Assembly (NCBI GenBank): GCA_934691625.1
Contig: CAKUTA010000002.1
Location: forward strand, 248,001 to 312,000
DNA: 64,000 nt
Source: an uncultured Bacteroidales bacterium
GTDB taxonomy: Bacteria > Bacteroidota > Bacteroidia > Bacteroidales > UBA932
Reading direction: 5' to 3'
A model generated the notes under the pieces. That model was given only the letters and a program-made list of their open reading frames with translations. It was not told the origin of the DNA and made no database searches. Shown piece by piece: positions 17,842 through 27,206 of the stretch. The stretch's first letter is position 1; every line of letters begins with the position of its first letter. Position numbers and translations under genes: made by a program.

Positions 17842-19103
17842 TGACTATGAACAAGATAATAAGAAATATCGGTATTGCGGCGGTCTGTATGGCAGCATTG
17901 GCCGGATGCAAGGATGAAGGCTATGTGGCTAATGTTACTGAACTGAGGCTTGTCTCGATGGAGCCGCAGAAAGGATATCCGGGAGATATAGTCACCATTC
18001 TCGGGCGGAATTTCTCGATAGACAGAAATGAAAATGTCGTGGAGATAAATGGTGTGCGTGCTGAGGTGCTGGAAGCAGGAAAGGATAAGCTCCAGATTAT
18101 ACTTCCGGAGCTGAACCCTGGTGAGTACATTGTAAGCATATCGGCTCCGTCAGGAGAGTCGGATGCGTTGAGGTTTACTTATCTTAAAGTTCCGGATCAT
18201 CAGTATCTGGTATCTACTGTGGTCGGAGTGCGTGGTGCTTATGAGGTTAAGGATGGCGTGGGAACGGCAGCCATAACGAAACTTCCTACAGGCCTGTCCA
18301 AGTCTCCTGACGGAAGCATCTGGTTTACTGATAGGGGCTTCAATCTTCTGAGACGGATCTCTCCGGACCTGACGGTAACTACTCTTGCTGATGTCACCGA
18401 GTCCTCCGGCTCTGCCTTGTGGCAAGGGTGCTTCGGGGAGGATGGAATCTATTATTTTATAGATAAGGCTAAAGGCATGCTGAGGAAATACAATCCGGCA
18501 GACAATACTGTGGCGACTGTGGCTTCCGGTATGAAGAGCCCTATGAACTGCTGTGCCGGAAAGGACGGATGCCTGTATGTGTCCGCCAGAGACAACAAGG
18601 CGATATACAAGTTCGACAATGATATGAAGCGGACTACATTTGCAACGCTTGACTTCGGTCCGAACTATTGCAAGTTCGCTCCGGACGGGAATCTGATTGT
18701 GACACTTAACGGCGGGTATAAATTTGTCTCGATATCACCTGACGGGAAGGTGTCTGATTTCCTGGCGAATGGAATCAAGACGGATGAGATGAGTGATGGA
18801 GAACCGGGCAAACCGCTTACTGCCACTATAAAGAACTGCTTCGGGTTCGATTTCGACAGCAAGGGTGTAATGTATATCTCTGATAATACATATAGCTGCA
18901 TCAGACGCTTCACCCCTGGTCCGGATGGAGACTATTCTACTGGGACACTGGAAACCATCATCGGATCCACAGCAGGATATGCTGACGGTACCGGTCTGAA
19001 AGTCAAGATGAAACAGCCGTATGAAATACTCGTCTATGATGACAGTACATTGTACTTTACAGATACGGTGAACTATCTTATACGTAAAGTGACGATAAAG
19101 TAA
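17841..19103 (+). CDS. Surface lipoprotein with one IPT/TIG domain and an NHL-type propeller
   Basis: A paralogue of the preceding gene with a single TIG domain instead of three. The 420-residue protein has a lipobox (MAALAGC), a TIG domain at about 28-115 (SMEPQKGYPGDIVTILGRNF), then NHL repeats (KSPDGSIWFTDRGFNLLRRI; DSTLYFTDTVNYLIRKV). The ATG at 17841 overlaps the previous stop (TAATG); a second ATG at 17847 is equally plausible. It is probably a second accessory glycan-binding lipoprotein of the SusCD complex, and the last gene before a strong terminator. Confidence 0.85.
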   Translation: MTMNKIIRNIGIAAVCMAALAGCKDEGYVANVTELRLVSMEPQKGYPGDIVTILGRNFSIDRNENVVEINGVRAEVLEAGKDKLQIILPELNPGEYIVSISAPSGESDALRFTYLKVPDHQYLVSTVVGVRGAYEVKDGVGTAAITKLPTGLSKSPDGSIWFTDRGFNLLRRISPDLTVTTLADVTESSGSALWQGCFGEDGIYYFIDKAKGMLRKYNPADNTVATVASGMKSPMNCCAGKDGCLYVSARDNKAIYKFDNDMKRTTFATLDFGPNYCKFAPDGNLIVTLNGGYKFVSISPDGKVSDFLANGIKTDEMSDGEPGKPLTATIKNCFGFDFDSKGVMYISDNTYSCIRRFTPGPDGDYSTGTLETIIGSTAGYADGTGLKVKMKQPYEILVYDDSTLYFTDTVNYLIRKVTIK

Positions 19104-19113
19104 AACCTATGCC

Positions 19114-19166
19114 AATCTCACCGGAATCACGGAAAATTTCGTAACTTCGGTGAGATTACATTTTTT
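19114..19166 (+). terminator. Intrinsic terminator of the SusCD operon
   Basis: A perfect 10-bp stem, AATCTCACCG with CGGTGAGATT, and an inner ACGAAA-type stem, followed after three bases by TTTTTT. It begins 11 nt after the TIG/NHL stop codon and ends only 7 nt before the start of the next gene. Confidence 0.8.
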
Positions 19167-19172
19167 CTACGT

Positions 19173-20405
19173 ATGCTTTCATTGTTGATTTTCACATTGC
19201 TGCAGGTGCAGCCGATGCAGATGCTCAGGGAAGATCCCGACAGGGCAGGGGTGAACACTCATGCCTACGAATTTCGAGACATTCCGGGGACGCCGTCTCC
19301 AAAGGGCTACAGACCGGTGTATATCAGCCATTATGGCCGTCACGGCTCACGCACGGACTGGGGATTGTCAAACTACACCTATGTGGTGAATATCCTGGAG
19401 AAGGCGGACAGCGCAGGCATATTGACTCCGGAAGGGGATTCTCTTCTGCAGGAGGCGAGAACCGTGGCGGAGGTGCATCATGGAGCCAATGGGCATCTTA
19501 CACGGCTCGGCGAGAAGGAGCACCGCATGATTGCGGAGCGGATGTATCGGAATTATCCTGAGGTCTTCCGAAAAGGGAACAAGGTGGTGCGCGTGGAATC
19601 CAGCACAGTGCACCGCTGCCTGGTGAGCATGGCCAGCTTTACGGGGGAACTGGCACGCCTCCAGCCTGATCTGCAGATAGAGATGGACAGCGACGATGTG
19701 ATAATGGGCTATATCAGCAACGGGGCTTCCGACGAGCACCTCAGGATTTCGGAGGGCATGCTGAAACCGCTGAAAGAGGTTCCGACAGATACGGTTCGGG
19801 TGCTTACGAAACTGTTTAGAGACCCGGTGGCAGGAAGGTGCATCGTCGGTGATGTGAACCGCCTTCAGGATAAAATCTGGTGTGTCGCCAGGGTGGCACG
19901 CTCTTCGGGAATAAGCTCTGATGTATATAGGCATCTTCCATACGATGTCATCTATAAGTGGTGGGACTACAGTAACCGTGAGCTGTATATCAGGCATGGC
20001 AACTCTGTCGAGTTCGGCAAGGAGAGGATGAAGAGGGCCGAGCCGCTGGTCAATGACATTGTCACGAAAGCCGACGAGGCTCTTTCCACAGGGCGCTATG
20101 CGGCGGACCTGAAGTTCGGGCATGACTATCCGCTTATGGCGCTGGCTGGCTTTCTGCATCTGAGCGAAGTTGGCGACACAATGTCCTTCGATGAGATTCC
20201 TGTAAAGTGGAGCGACCCTATGAACATCCCTTTTGCCTCCAATCTGCAGATGATATTCTACAGAAACCGCAAGTCTCCGGAGGTGCTGGTGAAATTCGTG
20301 TATAATGATGTGGAGCGCACGATCCCGCAGCTCTCTCCGATATCTGGAGTCTATTACCGCTGGGACGATGTGAAAGAAATGATAGCTTCTGAAAAATCCG
20401 AATAA
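19173..20405 (+). CDS. Histidine acid phosphatase-family protein, exported
   Basis: The 410-residue protein has a short hydrophobic N-terminus (MLSLLIFTLLQV) acting as signal, then the branch-2 histidine phosphatase signature SHYGRHGSRTDWG (Arg56-His57, the phosphohistidine), an Arg/Ser-rich VRVESSTVHRCLVSMASF region and the later HD motif (FGHDYPLMAL), the proton donor. Such enzymes remove phosphate from sugar phosphates, phytate or inositol phosphates outside the cytoplasm. The start lies 7 nt after the SusCD terminator, so expression depends on read-through or a promoter inside the hairpin. A role in removing phosphate exposed by the upstream phosphodiester glycosidase is attractive but inferred. 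Confidence 0.85.
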   Translation: MLSLLIFTLLQVQPMQMLREDPDRAGVNTHAYEFRDIPGTPSPKGYRPVYISHYGRHGSRTDWGLSNYTYVVNILEKADSAGILTPEGDSLLQEARTVAEVHHGANGHLTRLGEKEHRMIAERMYRNYPEVFRKGNKVVRVESSTVHRCLVSMASFTGELARLQPDLQIEMDSDDVIMGYISNGASDEHLRISEGMLKPLKEVPTDTVRVLTKLFRDPVAGRCIVGDVNRLQDKIWCVARVARSSGISSDVYRHLPYDVIYKWWDYSNRELYIRHGNSVEFGKERMKRAEPLVNDIVTKADEALSTGRYAADLKFGHDYPLMALAGFLHLSEVGDTMSFDEIPVKWSDPMNIPFASNLQMIFYRNRKSPEVLVKFVYNDVERTIPQLSPISGVYYRWDDVKEMIASEKSE

Positions 20406-20406
20406 T

Positions 20407-21543
20407 ATGCTGAAAAACAGAATCCTGCTTATAGCTGTCTCTGCTATGGCAATGTTCCTGTCCGTATCTGCCGCTTATGCAGGAGAACGGATAGGCGATG
20501 AAAATGTAGTGTTCCATGACGCTGCCGAGTTCAATATCTACGGCAAGGCCACGCAGGCCACATTGTCCTTATATGACAGGCTTCCTGCGTCTTATGAAAA
20601 TACCACTCGGAAGGAGCTGTGGCGTCTCGGCAGAAACACGGCTGGACTTTATGTGCGGTTCCGCACCGACTCCCCTGTCATTTCTGCCAGATGGCAGTCC
20701 CGTTTCGGCAATGTGATGAACCACATGGCCCCGTCTGGAATCAGAGGCATTGACCTGTACGTCCTTGAGGACGGGAAATGGTATTTTGCCGGTGTCGGAA
20801 GGCCTGAAAAGAGCAGCCTTGTCACAGAGGCTGTCCTAGCCAAGGATATGGAACGCCGGGAGCGTGAATATATGCTGTATCTTTCCCTGTATGACGGCGT
20901 CGAATCCCTTGAGATCGGCGTGGACAAGTCCAGCTCCATCAGCAAGCCTCATGTGGACAGCCCGAGGAGCGGCAGCCCTGTGGTCATGTACGGGACAAGC
21001 ATATTGCAGGGAGGCTGTGTGTCGCGTCCAGGAATGGCTCATACCTCATTGATTGAAAGGGCCCTGGATATCGAGGTGGTTAATCTGGGCTTCAGCGGCA
21101 ATGCGCTTCTGGATATGGATATCGCGCAGCTGATGGCATCTGTGGAGCATCCTTCCGTATATGTCCTGGACTATGTCCCGAACAGCAGTGCAGACCGTAT
21201 AAATGCTTCGGGAGAGGAGTTCTTCAGGGTGCTCAGGGATGCGCATCCTGATGTTCCTGTGGTATTTGTTGAAGATCCGTATTTCCCTTCTATATGGCGT
21301 GACAAAACCATGCGCAATGAGGTCATGTCGAAGAACAATGCCCAGCGTGCCCTTTATGAAAAACTGCGTGCGATGGGCGAGAAAAAGATATACTATGTCG
21401 ATGGCGACAAGCTTCTGGATGAGGCCAGGGAGGGCACTGTCGATGGAATCCATTTCACTGACCTTGGAGTGACATATTATACGGAGGCATTGCTCCCTGT
21501 CCTGAAGAAAGCACTGAAGTCCTCGCCGGAGCGTCTAAAATGA
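20407..21543 (+). CDS. Exported SGNH/GDSL hydrolase with N-terminal beta-domain
   Basis: The 378-residue protein has a signal peptide ending in SAAYAG. An N-terminal jelly-roll-like SGNH_hydro_N domain (about 40-185) precedes the catalytic SGNH domain: block I at YGTSILQGG (Ser198), block II/III at NLGFSGNA, and block V at DGIHFTDLG with the Asp-His pair. The family contains carbohydrate acetylesterases and lipid or acyl esterases. It follows the phosphatase by one base, so the two are co-transcribed. Deacetylation of the same glycan the SusCD system handles is a reasonable guess. Confidence 0.85.
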   Translation: MLKNRILLIAVSAMAMFLSVSAAYAGERIGDENVVFHDAAEFNIYGKATQATLSLYDRLPASYENTTRKELWRLGRNTAGLYVRFRTDSPVISARWQSRFGNVMNHMAPSGIRGIDLYVLEDGKWYFAGVGRPEKSSLVTEAVLAKDMERREREYMLYLSLYDGVESLEIGVDKSSSISKPHVDSPRSGSPVVMYGTSILQGGCVSRPGMAHTSLIERALDIEVVNLGFSGNALLDMDIAQLMASVEHPSVYVLDYVPNSSADRINASGEEFFRVLRDAHPDVPVVFVEDPYFPSIWRDKTMRNEVMSKNNAQRALYEKLRAMGEKKIYYVDGDKLLDEAREGTVDGIHFTDLGVTYYTEALLPVLKKALKSSPERLK

Positions 21544-21570
21544 TTTTGTGAAAATATTGCGATGCTGCCT

Positions 21571-21602
21571 TTTGGTAATGCCGCGGATTAGGAGTATATT
21601 TG
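21571..21602 (+). promoter_or_regulatory. Promoter of the purine operon
   Basis: TTTG at 21571-21574 (-33) and TATATTTG at 21595-21602 (-7) with a 20-nt gap match the Bacteroidetes housekeeping consensus well. The predicted transcript start is near 21609, about 40 nt before the purE ATG. I see no obvious purine riboswitch. Confidence 0.7.
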
Positions 21603-21647
21603 TGTCGCTTTTGCAGAAAAGACACAGATATACTCTAAATCTTATAT

Positions 21648-22115
21648 ATGAAAGTCGGCATCATAATGGGCTCTACAAGTGACTATGAAGTCATGTCCGG
21701 AGCCGAAGAAATGCTTAAGGCCCTCGAAATTCCTTTCGAGAAGAAAGTCGTGAGCGCACACAGGACACCTGACCTTATGTATGACTATGCTAAAACTGCA
21801 AAGGCGCGTGGCATCAGTGTGATTATCGCCGGAGCCGGCGGTGCGGCACACCTTCCTGGAATGGTGGCTGCCATGACCACGCTTCCTGTAATTGGAGTCC
21901 CGGTGAAATCCCGTGCGCTGAATGGCCTGGATTCGCTTCTTTCCATTGTACAGATGCCTGGAGGCGTCCCTGTCGCTACTGTAGCGATAAACGGTGCCAA
22001 GAATGCTGCATTGATAGCGGCCTCCATACTTGCGCTTCAGGATGAAAGCATTGCGCAGAAACTGGATAAATTCCGACAAGACCAGACGGATTCTGTACTC
22101 AAGGCTGAAATCTAG
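21648..22115 (+). CDS. purE: N5-carboxyaminoimidazole ribonucleotide mutase PurE
   Basis: PurE converts N5-CAIR to CAIR, step 6 of IMP synthesis. The 155-residue protein is full length for class I PurE and has the diagnostic N-terminal [25 protein letters not shown] and the [12 protein letters not shown] loop with the catalytic His and the binding serines. It is the first gene of the eight-gene purine operon and lies 27 bp before purK, its usual partner. Confidence 0.96.
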   Translation: MKVGIIMGSTSDYEVMSGAEEMLKALEIPFEKKVVSAHRTPDLMYDYAKTAKARGISVIIAGAGGAAHLPGMVAAMTTLPVIGVPVKSRALNGLDSLLSIVQMPGGVPVATVAINGAKNAALIAASILALQDESIAQKLDKFRQDQTDSVLKAEI

Positions 22116-22142
22116 CTTTCTGACAAGCAAAAATCTTAACAA

Positions 22143-23438
22143 ATGACAAAAAAAATAGGCATAATCGGAGGTGGGCAGCTCGGTCTTATGATCGCGGAGG
22201 AGGCTCACCGCCAGGGTGCTTCCGTTTATGCGCTCGACCCGGCTCCGGATGCGCCTGCATTTGCCGAATGCGACGGGCATATTGTCGCGGCGTATGATGA
22301 CCTCCAGGCTCTCGAGAAGCTTGGAGACATGACGGATGTCCTGACTTATGAGTTCGAGAATGTCCCAGGTGATATTCTGCGTCACCTTGAAGGCAAATAC
22401 AATATCCCTCAGGGGATTGCTCCGCTTTTCGACTCGCAGGACCGCCTGCGCGAGAAGAACAATGCCAGGCGTCACGGGCTCCCGGTGCCGGATTATATCC
22501 CTCTCCCTTCCTGCTCGGCTGACGAGGATTGTGCCGAAGTCCCTGAAGTTTCCGGGCAATGTGGATGCGATAGCGTCTGCACCCGTCCGATGACAGATGC
22601 CGAGCGCTATGAGGAGCTCAAGGATGCCGTGAAGATAATCGGAATGCCGTGTGTCCTGAAGACCAGGCGCCTGGGCTATGACGGACATGGCCAGGCCGTG
22701 ATCCGCGAGGAGAGCGACATCGTCAAGGCGGCCGACATGCTCCGCGTCCCGTGCATCCTGGAGGCATTCGTGCCGTTTGACTACGAATGCAGCGTCATAA
22801 TGGTGCGCGACGACAGGAATACAATTCATTTCCCGATAGGGCGCAATGTCCACAGGAAAGGCATACTTGACTTGTGCGTGGTTCCTGCAGAGACCCTGTA
22901 TGATGAAGGCGGAAAAGTCCCTACTGAACTTTGCAGCAGGATTACCGGCGCATGTGCCAGGTTCATGGAGGGCTGCGGTTATAAGGGCATCCTGGCGATA
23001 GAGCTTTTTATAAGGGGCAATGACTTTATATTCAATGAGATGGCTCCAAGACCGCACAACAGCGGACACTATACGATAGAGGGATGCACATCATCGCAAT
23101 ATTCTGAACTGTGCCGTTTCCTGCTCGGAAAGGCATTGGAGCAGCCATCTCTGGTGGCTCCGACGGTTATGAAGAACATCCTCGGGCATGATCTTGAGGC
23201 GGCGTGGAAGATTGTTGACAATGCTCATGCGGAGCACTGGAAGAATCCAGCATTGACCCCGGTGTCGAACACCGCGAAGCGGGACAATGCATATTGCGGC
23301 GAAGCCGGCGAGGGCGTTTTCGTCCATATCTACGGAAAGACGGAGCCGCGTCCGCAGCGCAAGATGGCCCATATCACTTATGTGCCTATGACTCTGGACC
23401 TTTACAGGACAGAATGGGCGGACAAGTTCGTTAAATAG
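22143..23438 (+). CDS. purK: 5-(carboxyamino)imidazole ribonucleotide synthase PurK, with a cysteine-rich insertion
   Basis: PurK is the ATP-grasp enzyme that makes N5-CAIR from AIR, ATP and bicarbonate. The N-terminal IGGGQLGLMIAEEAHRQG, the LKTRRLGYDGHGQ glycine-rich loop and the EMAPRPHNSGHYTIE metal/ATP motif are intact. At 431 residues it is longer than typical PurK (about 355-390). Much of the excess is a segment at about residues 120-150, between PVPDYIPL and the helix DAERYEELKDA, with five cysteines (C-x5-C-x9-C-x-C-x3-C). This is unusual for the family. Confidence 0.95.
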   Translation: MTKKIGIIGGGQLGLMIAEEAHRQGASVYALDPAPDAPAFAECDGHIVAAYDDLQALEKLGDMTDVLTYEFENVPGDILRHLEGKYNIPQGIAPLFDSQDRLREKNNARRHGLPVPDYIPLPSCSADEDCAEVPEVSGQCGCDSVCTRPMTDAERYEELKDAVKIIGMPCVLKTRRLGYDGHGQAVIREESDIVKAADMLRVPCILEAFVPFDYECSVIMVRDDRNTIHFPIGRNVHRKGILDLCVVPAETLYDEGGKVPTELCSRITGACARFMEGCGYKGILAIELFIRGNDFIFNEMAPRPHNSGHYTIEGCTSSQYSELCRFLLGKALEQPSLVAPTVMKNILGHDLEAAWKIVDNAHAEHWKNPALTPVSNTAKRDNAYCGEAGEGVFVHIYGKTEPRPQRKMAHITYVPMTLDLYRTEWADKFVK

Positions 23439-23459
23439 AAATTGACAAACAAATATACA

Positions 23460-26400
23460 ATGGCAAACAATTACCGGATTTTTGTTGAAAAATATCCTGA
23501 ATTCCAGGTTGAGGCCGCCAGTCTCAAGGCGGAGCTGAACGAGAATCTTCAGCTTGACATCCCTTCACTCAGGCTTCTGAATGTCTATGACCTGTTCGGC
23601 TTCACGCCGGAACTTCTCGAGAAGAGCCGATACAGCGTCTTCGGGGAGATTGTAACGGACAAGGTGTCAGACGAGTGCGACCTGGCAGGAACCAGATATA
23701 TTGCCGTGGAGTACCTTCCGGGGCAGTTCGACCAGAGGGCGGCATCTGCTGTCGATTGTGTGCATCTGATTGATCCTAAGGCAGATGTGCGCATCAAGAG
23801 CTCGAAGCTCATAATTCTCTCAGGTGATACCGATGACGAGACGCTCGCCAGGATCAGGCATTATTATATCAATGCTGTGGAATCCAGGGAGAAGGACCTC
23901 AGCAAGCTGACTGATTCCGAGGCGGCTGCCGTGAAGCCTGTTCCTGTCCTGGACGGTTTTACGAAGATGACAGATGCGGACCTGGAGCCTTTCTGCCATA
24001 AGATGGGGCTGGCTATGAATGCCGATGACCTGAGGGAAGTGGTGAAGTATTTCACTCAGGAGGGACGTGACCCTAACGAGACGGAGCTGCGTATCCTGGA
24101 TACATACTGGAGTGACCATTGCCGCCACACAACATTTACTACGGAGCTTGAGGAGACTGGGGTGGAGGAGTCCTTCATGAAGGAGGAGATTGACGGCACA
24201 TTGAAGCTCTACCTTAAGATGAGAAAGGAGCTTGGACGCGAGAACAAGGGACTGAACCTTATGGATATGGCGACCATCGGAGGCCGCTATCTGCGCAAGG
24301 CTGGCCTGCTCGACGACATGGAGGTCAGCGAGGAGAACAATGCGTGCAGCATCTATGTTGACGTCGATGTGGATGGCAAGCTTGAGAAATGGCTTCTCAT
24401 GTTCAAGAACGAGACCCATAACCATCCTACAGAGATAGAACCTTTCGGAGGTGCAGCCACATGCCTGGGTGGCGCTATCCGTGACCCTCTTTCAGGACGC
24501 TCATACGTTTATCAGGCAATGCGTGTGACAGGTGCCGGGGATATCTGGAAGCCTGTCTCTGAAACACTTCCCGGCAAGCTTCCTCAGCGTGTAATCACGA
24601 AGAAGGCTGCGCACGGATATTCCAGCTATGGAAACCAGATAGGTCTTGCGACTACGCATGTAAGGGAGATCTATGACGAGGGATATACAGCCAAGCGTCT
24701 GGAGGTTGGCGCTGTCGTTGGCGCTGTCAAGGCGGACAAGGTGCGCCGTGAATCACCTGTGCCCGGAGATGTTGTCCTGCTTCTCGGCGGGCGCACAGGA
24801 CGTGACGGCATCGGCGGTGCTACAGGTTCATCAAAGGAGCATACTGAGGAGTCTCTGGAGACCTGCGGAAGCGAGGTCCAGAAGGGAAACGCTCCGGAGG
24901 AGAGGAAGCTGCAGAGGCTGTTCCGCCGTCCGGAAGTGACCAGGCTCATAAAGAAGTCCAATGATTTCGGGGCAGGCGGAGTGAGTGTCGCCATCGGCGA
25001 GCTTACCGACGGCCTGGACATATATCTGGACAGAGTACCTGTAAAATATAACGGCCTGAATGCTACTGAGCTGGCAATCAGCGAGTCCCAGGAAAGGATG
25101 TCAGTAGTGGTCGAGGCCAAGGACGAGAAGGAGTTCATGGAATATTGCCATAGCGAGAACATTGAAGTGACTCATGTTGCGGATGTTACCGATACGGAGC
25201 GCATGAGGATGTTCTATGACGGCAAGGTGGTCGCTGATCTTCAGCGCAAATTCATTGACAGTGCCGGTGCAAGACATTATGCGAAAGCCGAGATCGCCGC
25301 TGTCGAGGAGAAGAATCCTTTCGCAAGGGAGGTGAACGGTGAGACATTGAAAGAGAAGCTCCTGAACAATCTGAGCGATGCCAATGTCGTAAGCCAGAAG
25401 GGGCTTATAGAGATGTTCGACTCCACGATAGGACGTTCCACTGTCCTGATGCCTTATGGCGGAGAGCTCCAGCTGACAGAGACACAGGTTTCTGTACAGA
25501 AGCTCCCTACGGACGGCTATACGGATACCGCAAGCATGATGGCATTCGGATTCAATCCTGTGATTTCCAAGTGGAGCCCTTATCATGGGGCTGCATATTC
25601 CATGGTCGAGGCATGCGCCAAGGTCGTTGCAGCAGGAGGGCATTATGAGAAGATGCGTTTCTCCTGCCAGGAGTATTTCGAGAGGATGACACATGATCCG
25701 AAAGTGTGGGGCAAGCCTATGAGCGCTCTGCTCGGCTCCCTGAAGATGCAGATTGCCCTCGGGCTTCCGTCTATCGGAGGCAAGGATTCCATGAGCGGCA
25801 CATTCGAGCATATCAATGTCCCTCCGACTCTGATTTCCTTCGGTATCACGACAGTGAATGCGAACAATGTGATTTCTCCGGAGCTGAAGTGGGAAGGCAA
25901 CCGTCTCTGGCTTGTGAAGCATACCCCGCTTAAAAACTATATGCCTGATGTGGAGCAGCTTAAGAAGAACTGGGCATTCGTTGAGGAGCAGATCGGGAGC
26001 GGCAATGCCGTTTCTGCATGGGCTGTCGGATTCGGCGGTGTGGCAGAAGGCCTCTGCAAGATGTCTTTCGGCAATTCCTTCGGTGTGGATGTCAATGTCC
26101 CTGAAGATGACCTGTTCAACTACAGCTACGGCTCGATCATACTCGAGACCGAGGCTGACATTGATTTCGAGAACGCTCAGTTCCTTGGGACAGTGACTTC
26201 CGGTGCCAATGGCTCTCTGCGTATAAACGGCAAGAATATTTCAATGGATGCTCTGGTGGAAAGTGCATTCGGACGTTACGGGAAGGTTTATCCGGCGACA
26301 AGCACCCCTGCTATGAAGCGTCTGCTCCCTAAGGGTATGGAGGGCATCAAGCCGTTCAAGGCCAAGAAGATAGATCTTAAATACAAGGGAGAAAGAATCG

Positions 26401-27206
26401 CGGAGCCGGTGGCATATCTTCCGGTATTCCCTGGCACCAACTGCGACTATGATACGGCGAAGGCATTCCGCAAGGCTGGCGCGAAAGTGAAGATGAGCGT
26501 GTTCCGTAATCTTACGGAGCAGGACGTGTTCGACTCCATTGACGAGATGAAGCGCAATATCGACGAGTGCCAGATCCTTATGTTCTGCGGCGGATTCTCT
26601 GCCGGGGATGAGCCTGACGGAAGCGGAAAGTTCATTGCCAATGTTCTTAACAATGAGAAGATTGCGGCTGCGGTCGAGGCTCTTATAGCGCGTGGCGGAC
26701 TGATTCTCGGAATCTGCAACGGTTTCCAGGCGCTTGTCAAGTCCGGACTTCTTCCTTACGGGCATCTCGGCTGTGTCACCAAGGATTCTCCGACATTGTT
26801 CAGGAACGACATCAACAGACACATATCCCAGATTGCGCTGACACGTGTTGCGAGCGTGAATTCACCTTGGCTTGCGGGCATGCAGATAGGCGATACCTAT
26901 GCCATCCCTGTCAGCCATGGAGAGGGCAAGTTCGTTGTCAATGAGGAGCTTGCCAAGGAACTGTTCGAGAATGGCCAGGTGGCGTTCCAGTATGCCGAGC
27001 CTGTAGATGAGTGTGTGACAATGCATTCTCCATATAACCCTAACGGCTCATATTATGCTATCGAGGGCATCATAAGCAGGAACGGGCAGATCCTAGGGAA
27101 GATGGGACATTCCGAGCGCTATGAGAACAACTTGTTCAAGAACATTGCCGCGAACCTGGAGCAGCCGCTTTTCGACAATGCAGTTAAATATTTCAGAGGT
27201 GAGTGA
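23460..27206 (+). CDS. purL: Phosphoribosylformylglycinamidine synthase PurL (large single-chain form)
   Basis: PurL converts FGAR to FGAM with ATP and glutamine. The start is set at ATG 23460; the frame opens at a TTG six codons earlier. The 1248-residue protein is the large fused form: N-terminal PurS-like domain, two AIRS-like ATP domains (DTYWSDHCRHTTFTTE, FKNETHNHPTEIEPFGGAAT, GGKDSMSGTFEH) and a C-terminal class I glutaminase (FPGTNCDYDTAKAFR; nucleophile in ILGICNGFQ; late His-Glu). The large form contrasts with the separate PurQ/PurL/PurS of Firmicutes. Its TGA overlaps the purC ATG by one base. Confidence 0.96.
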   Translation: MANNYRIFVEKYPEFQVEAASLKAELNENLQLDIPSLRLLNVYDLFGFTPELLEKSRYSVFGEIVTDKVSDECDLAGTRYIAVEYLPGQFDQRAASAVDCVHLIDPKADVRIKSSKLIILSGDTDDETLARIRHYYINAVESREKDLSKLTDSEAAAVKPVPVLDGFTKMTDADLEPFCHKMGLAMNADDLREVVKYFTQEGRDPNETELRILDTYWSDHCRHTTFTTELEETGVEESFMKEEIDGTLKLYLKMRKELGRENKGLNLMDMATIGGRYLRKAGLLDDMEVSEENNACSIYVDVDVDGKLEKWLLMFKNETHNHPTEIEPFGGAATCLGGAIRDPLSGRSYVYQAMRVTGAGDIWKPVSETLPGKLPQRVITKKAAHGYSSYGNQIGLATTHVREIYDEGYTAKRLEVGAVVGAVKADKVRRESPVPGDVVLLLGGRTGRDGIGGATGSSKEHTEESLETCGSEVQKGNAPEERKLQRLFRRPEVTRLIKKSNDFGAGGVSVAIGELTDGLDIYLDRVPVKYNGLNATELAISESQERMSVVVEAKDEKEFMEYCHSENIEVTHVADVTDTERMRMFYDGKVVADLQRKFIDSAGARHYAKAEIAAVEEKNPFAREVNGETLKEKLLNNLSDANVVSQKGLIEMFDSTIGRSTVLMPYGGELQLTETQVSVQKLPTDGYTDTASMMAFGFNPVISKWSPYHGAAYSMVEACAKVVAAGGHYEKMRFSCQEYFERMTHDPKVWGKPMSALLGSLKMQIALGLPSIGGKDSMSGTFEHINVPPTLISFGITTVNANNVISPELKWEGNRLWLVKHTPLKNYMPDVEQLKKNWAFVEEQIGSGNAVSAWAVGFGGVAEGLCKMSFGNSFGVDVNVPEDDLFNYSYGSIILETEADIDFENAQFLGTVTSGANGSLRINGKNISMDALVESAFGRYGKVYPATSTPAMKRLLPKGMEGIKPFKAKKIDLKYKGERIAEPVAYLPVFPGTNCDYDTAKAFRKAGAKVKMSVFRNLTEQDVFDSIDEMKRNIDECQILMFCGGFSAGDEPDGSGKFIANVLNNEKIAAAVEALIARGGLILGICNGFQALVKSGLLPYGHLGCVTKDSPTLFRNDINRHISQIALTRVASVNSPWLAGMQIGDTYAIPVSHGEGKFVVNEELAKELFENGQVAFQYAEPVDECVTMHSPYNPNGSYYAIEGIISRNGQILGKMGHSERYENNLFKNIAANLEQPLFDNAVKYFRGE

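Noticed and set aside
21642..23069. 475-codon minus-strand open frame opposite purE/purK
   Set aside because: It is a shadow frame caused by codon bias in purE and purK; the sense proteins are clear.
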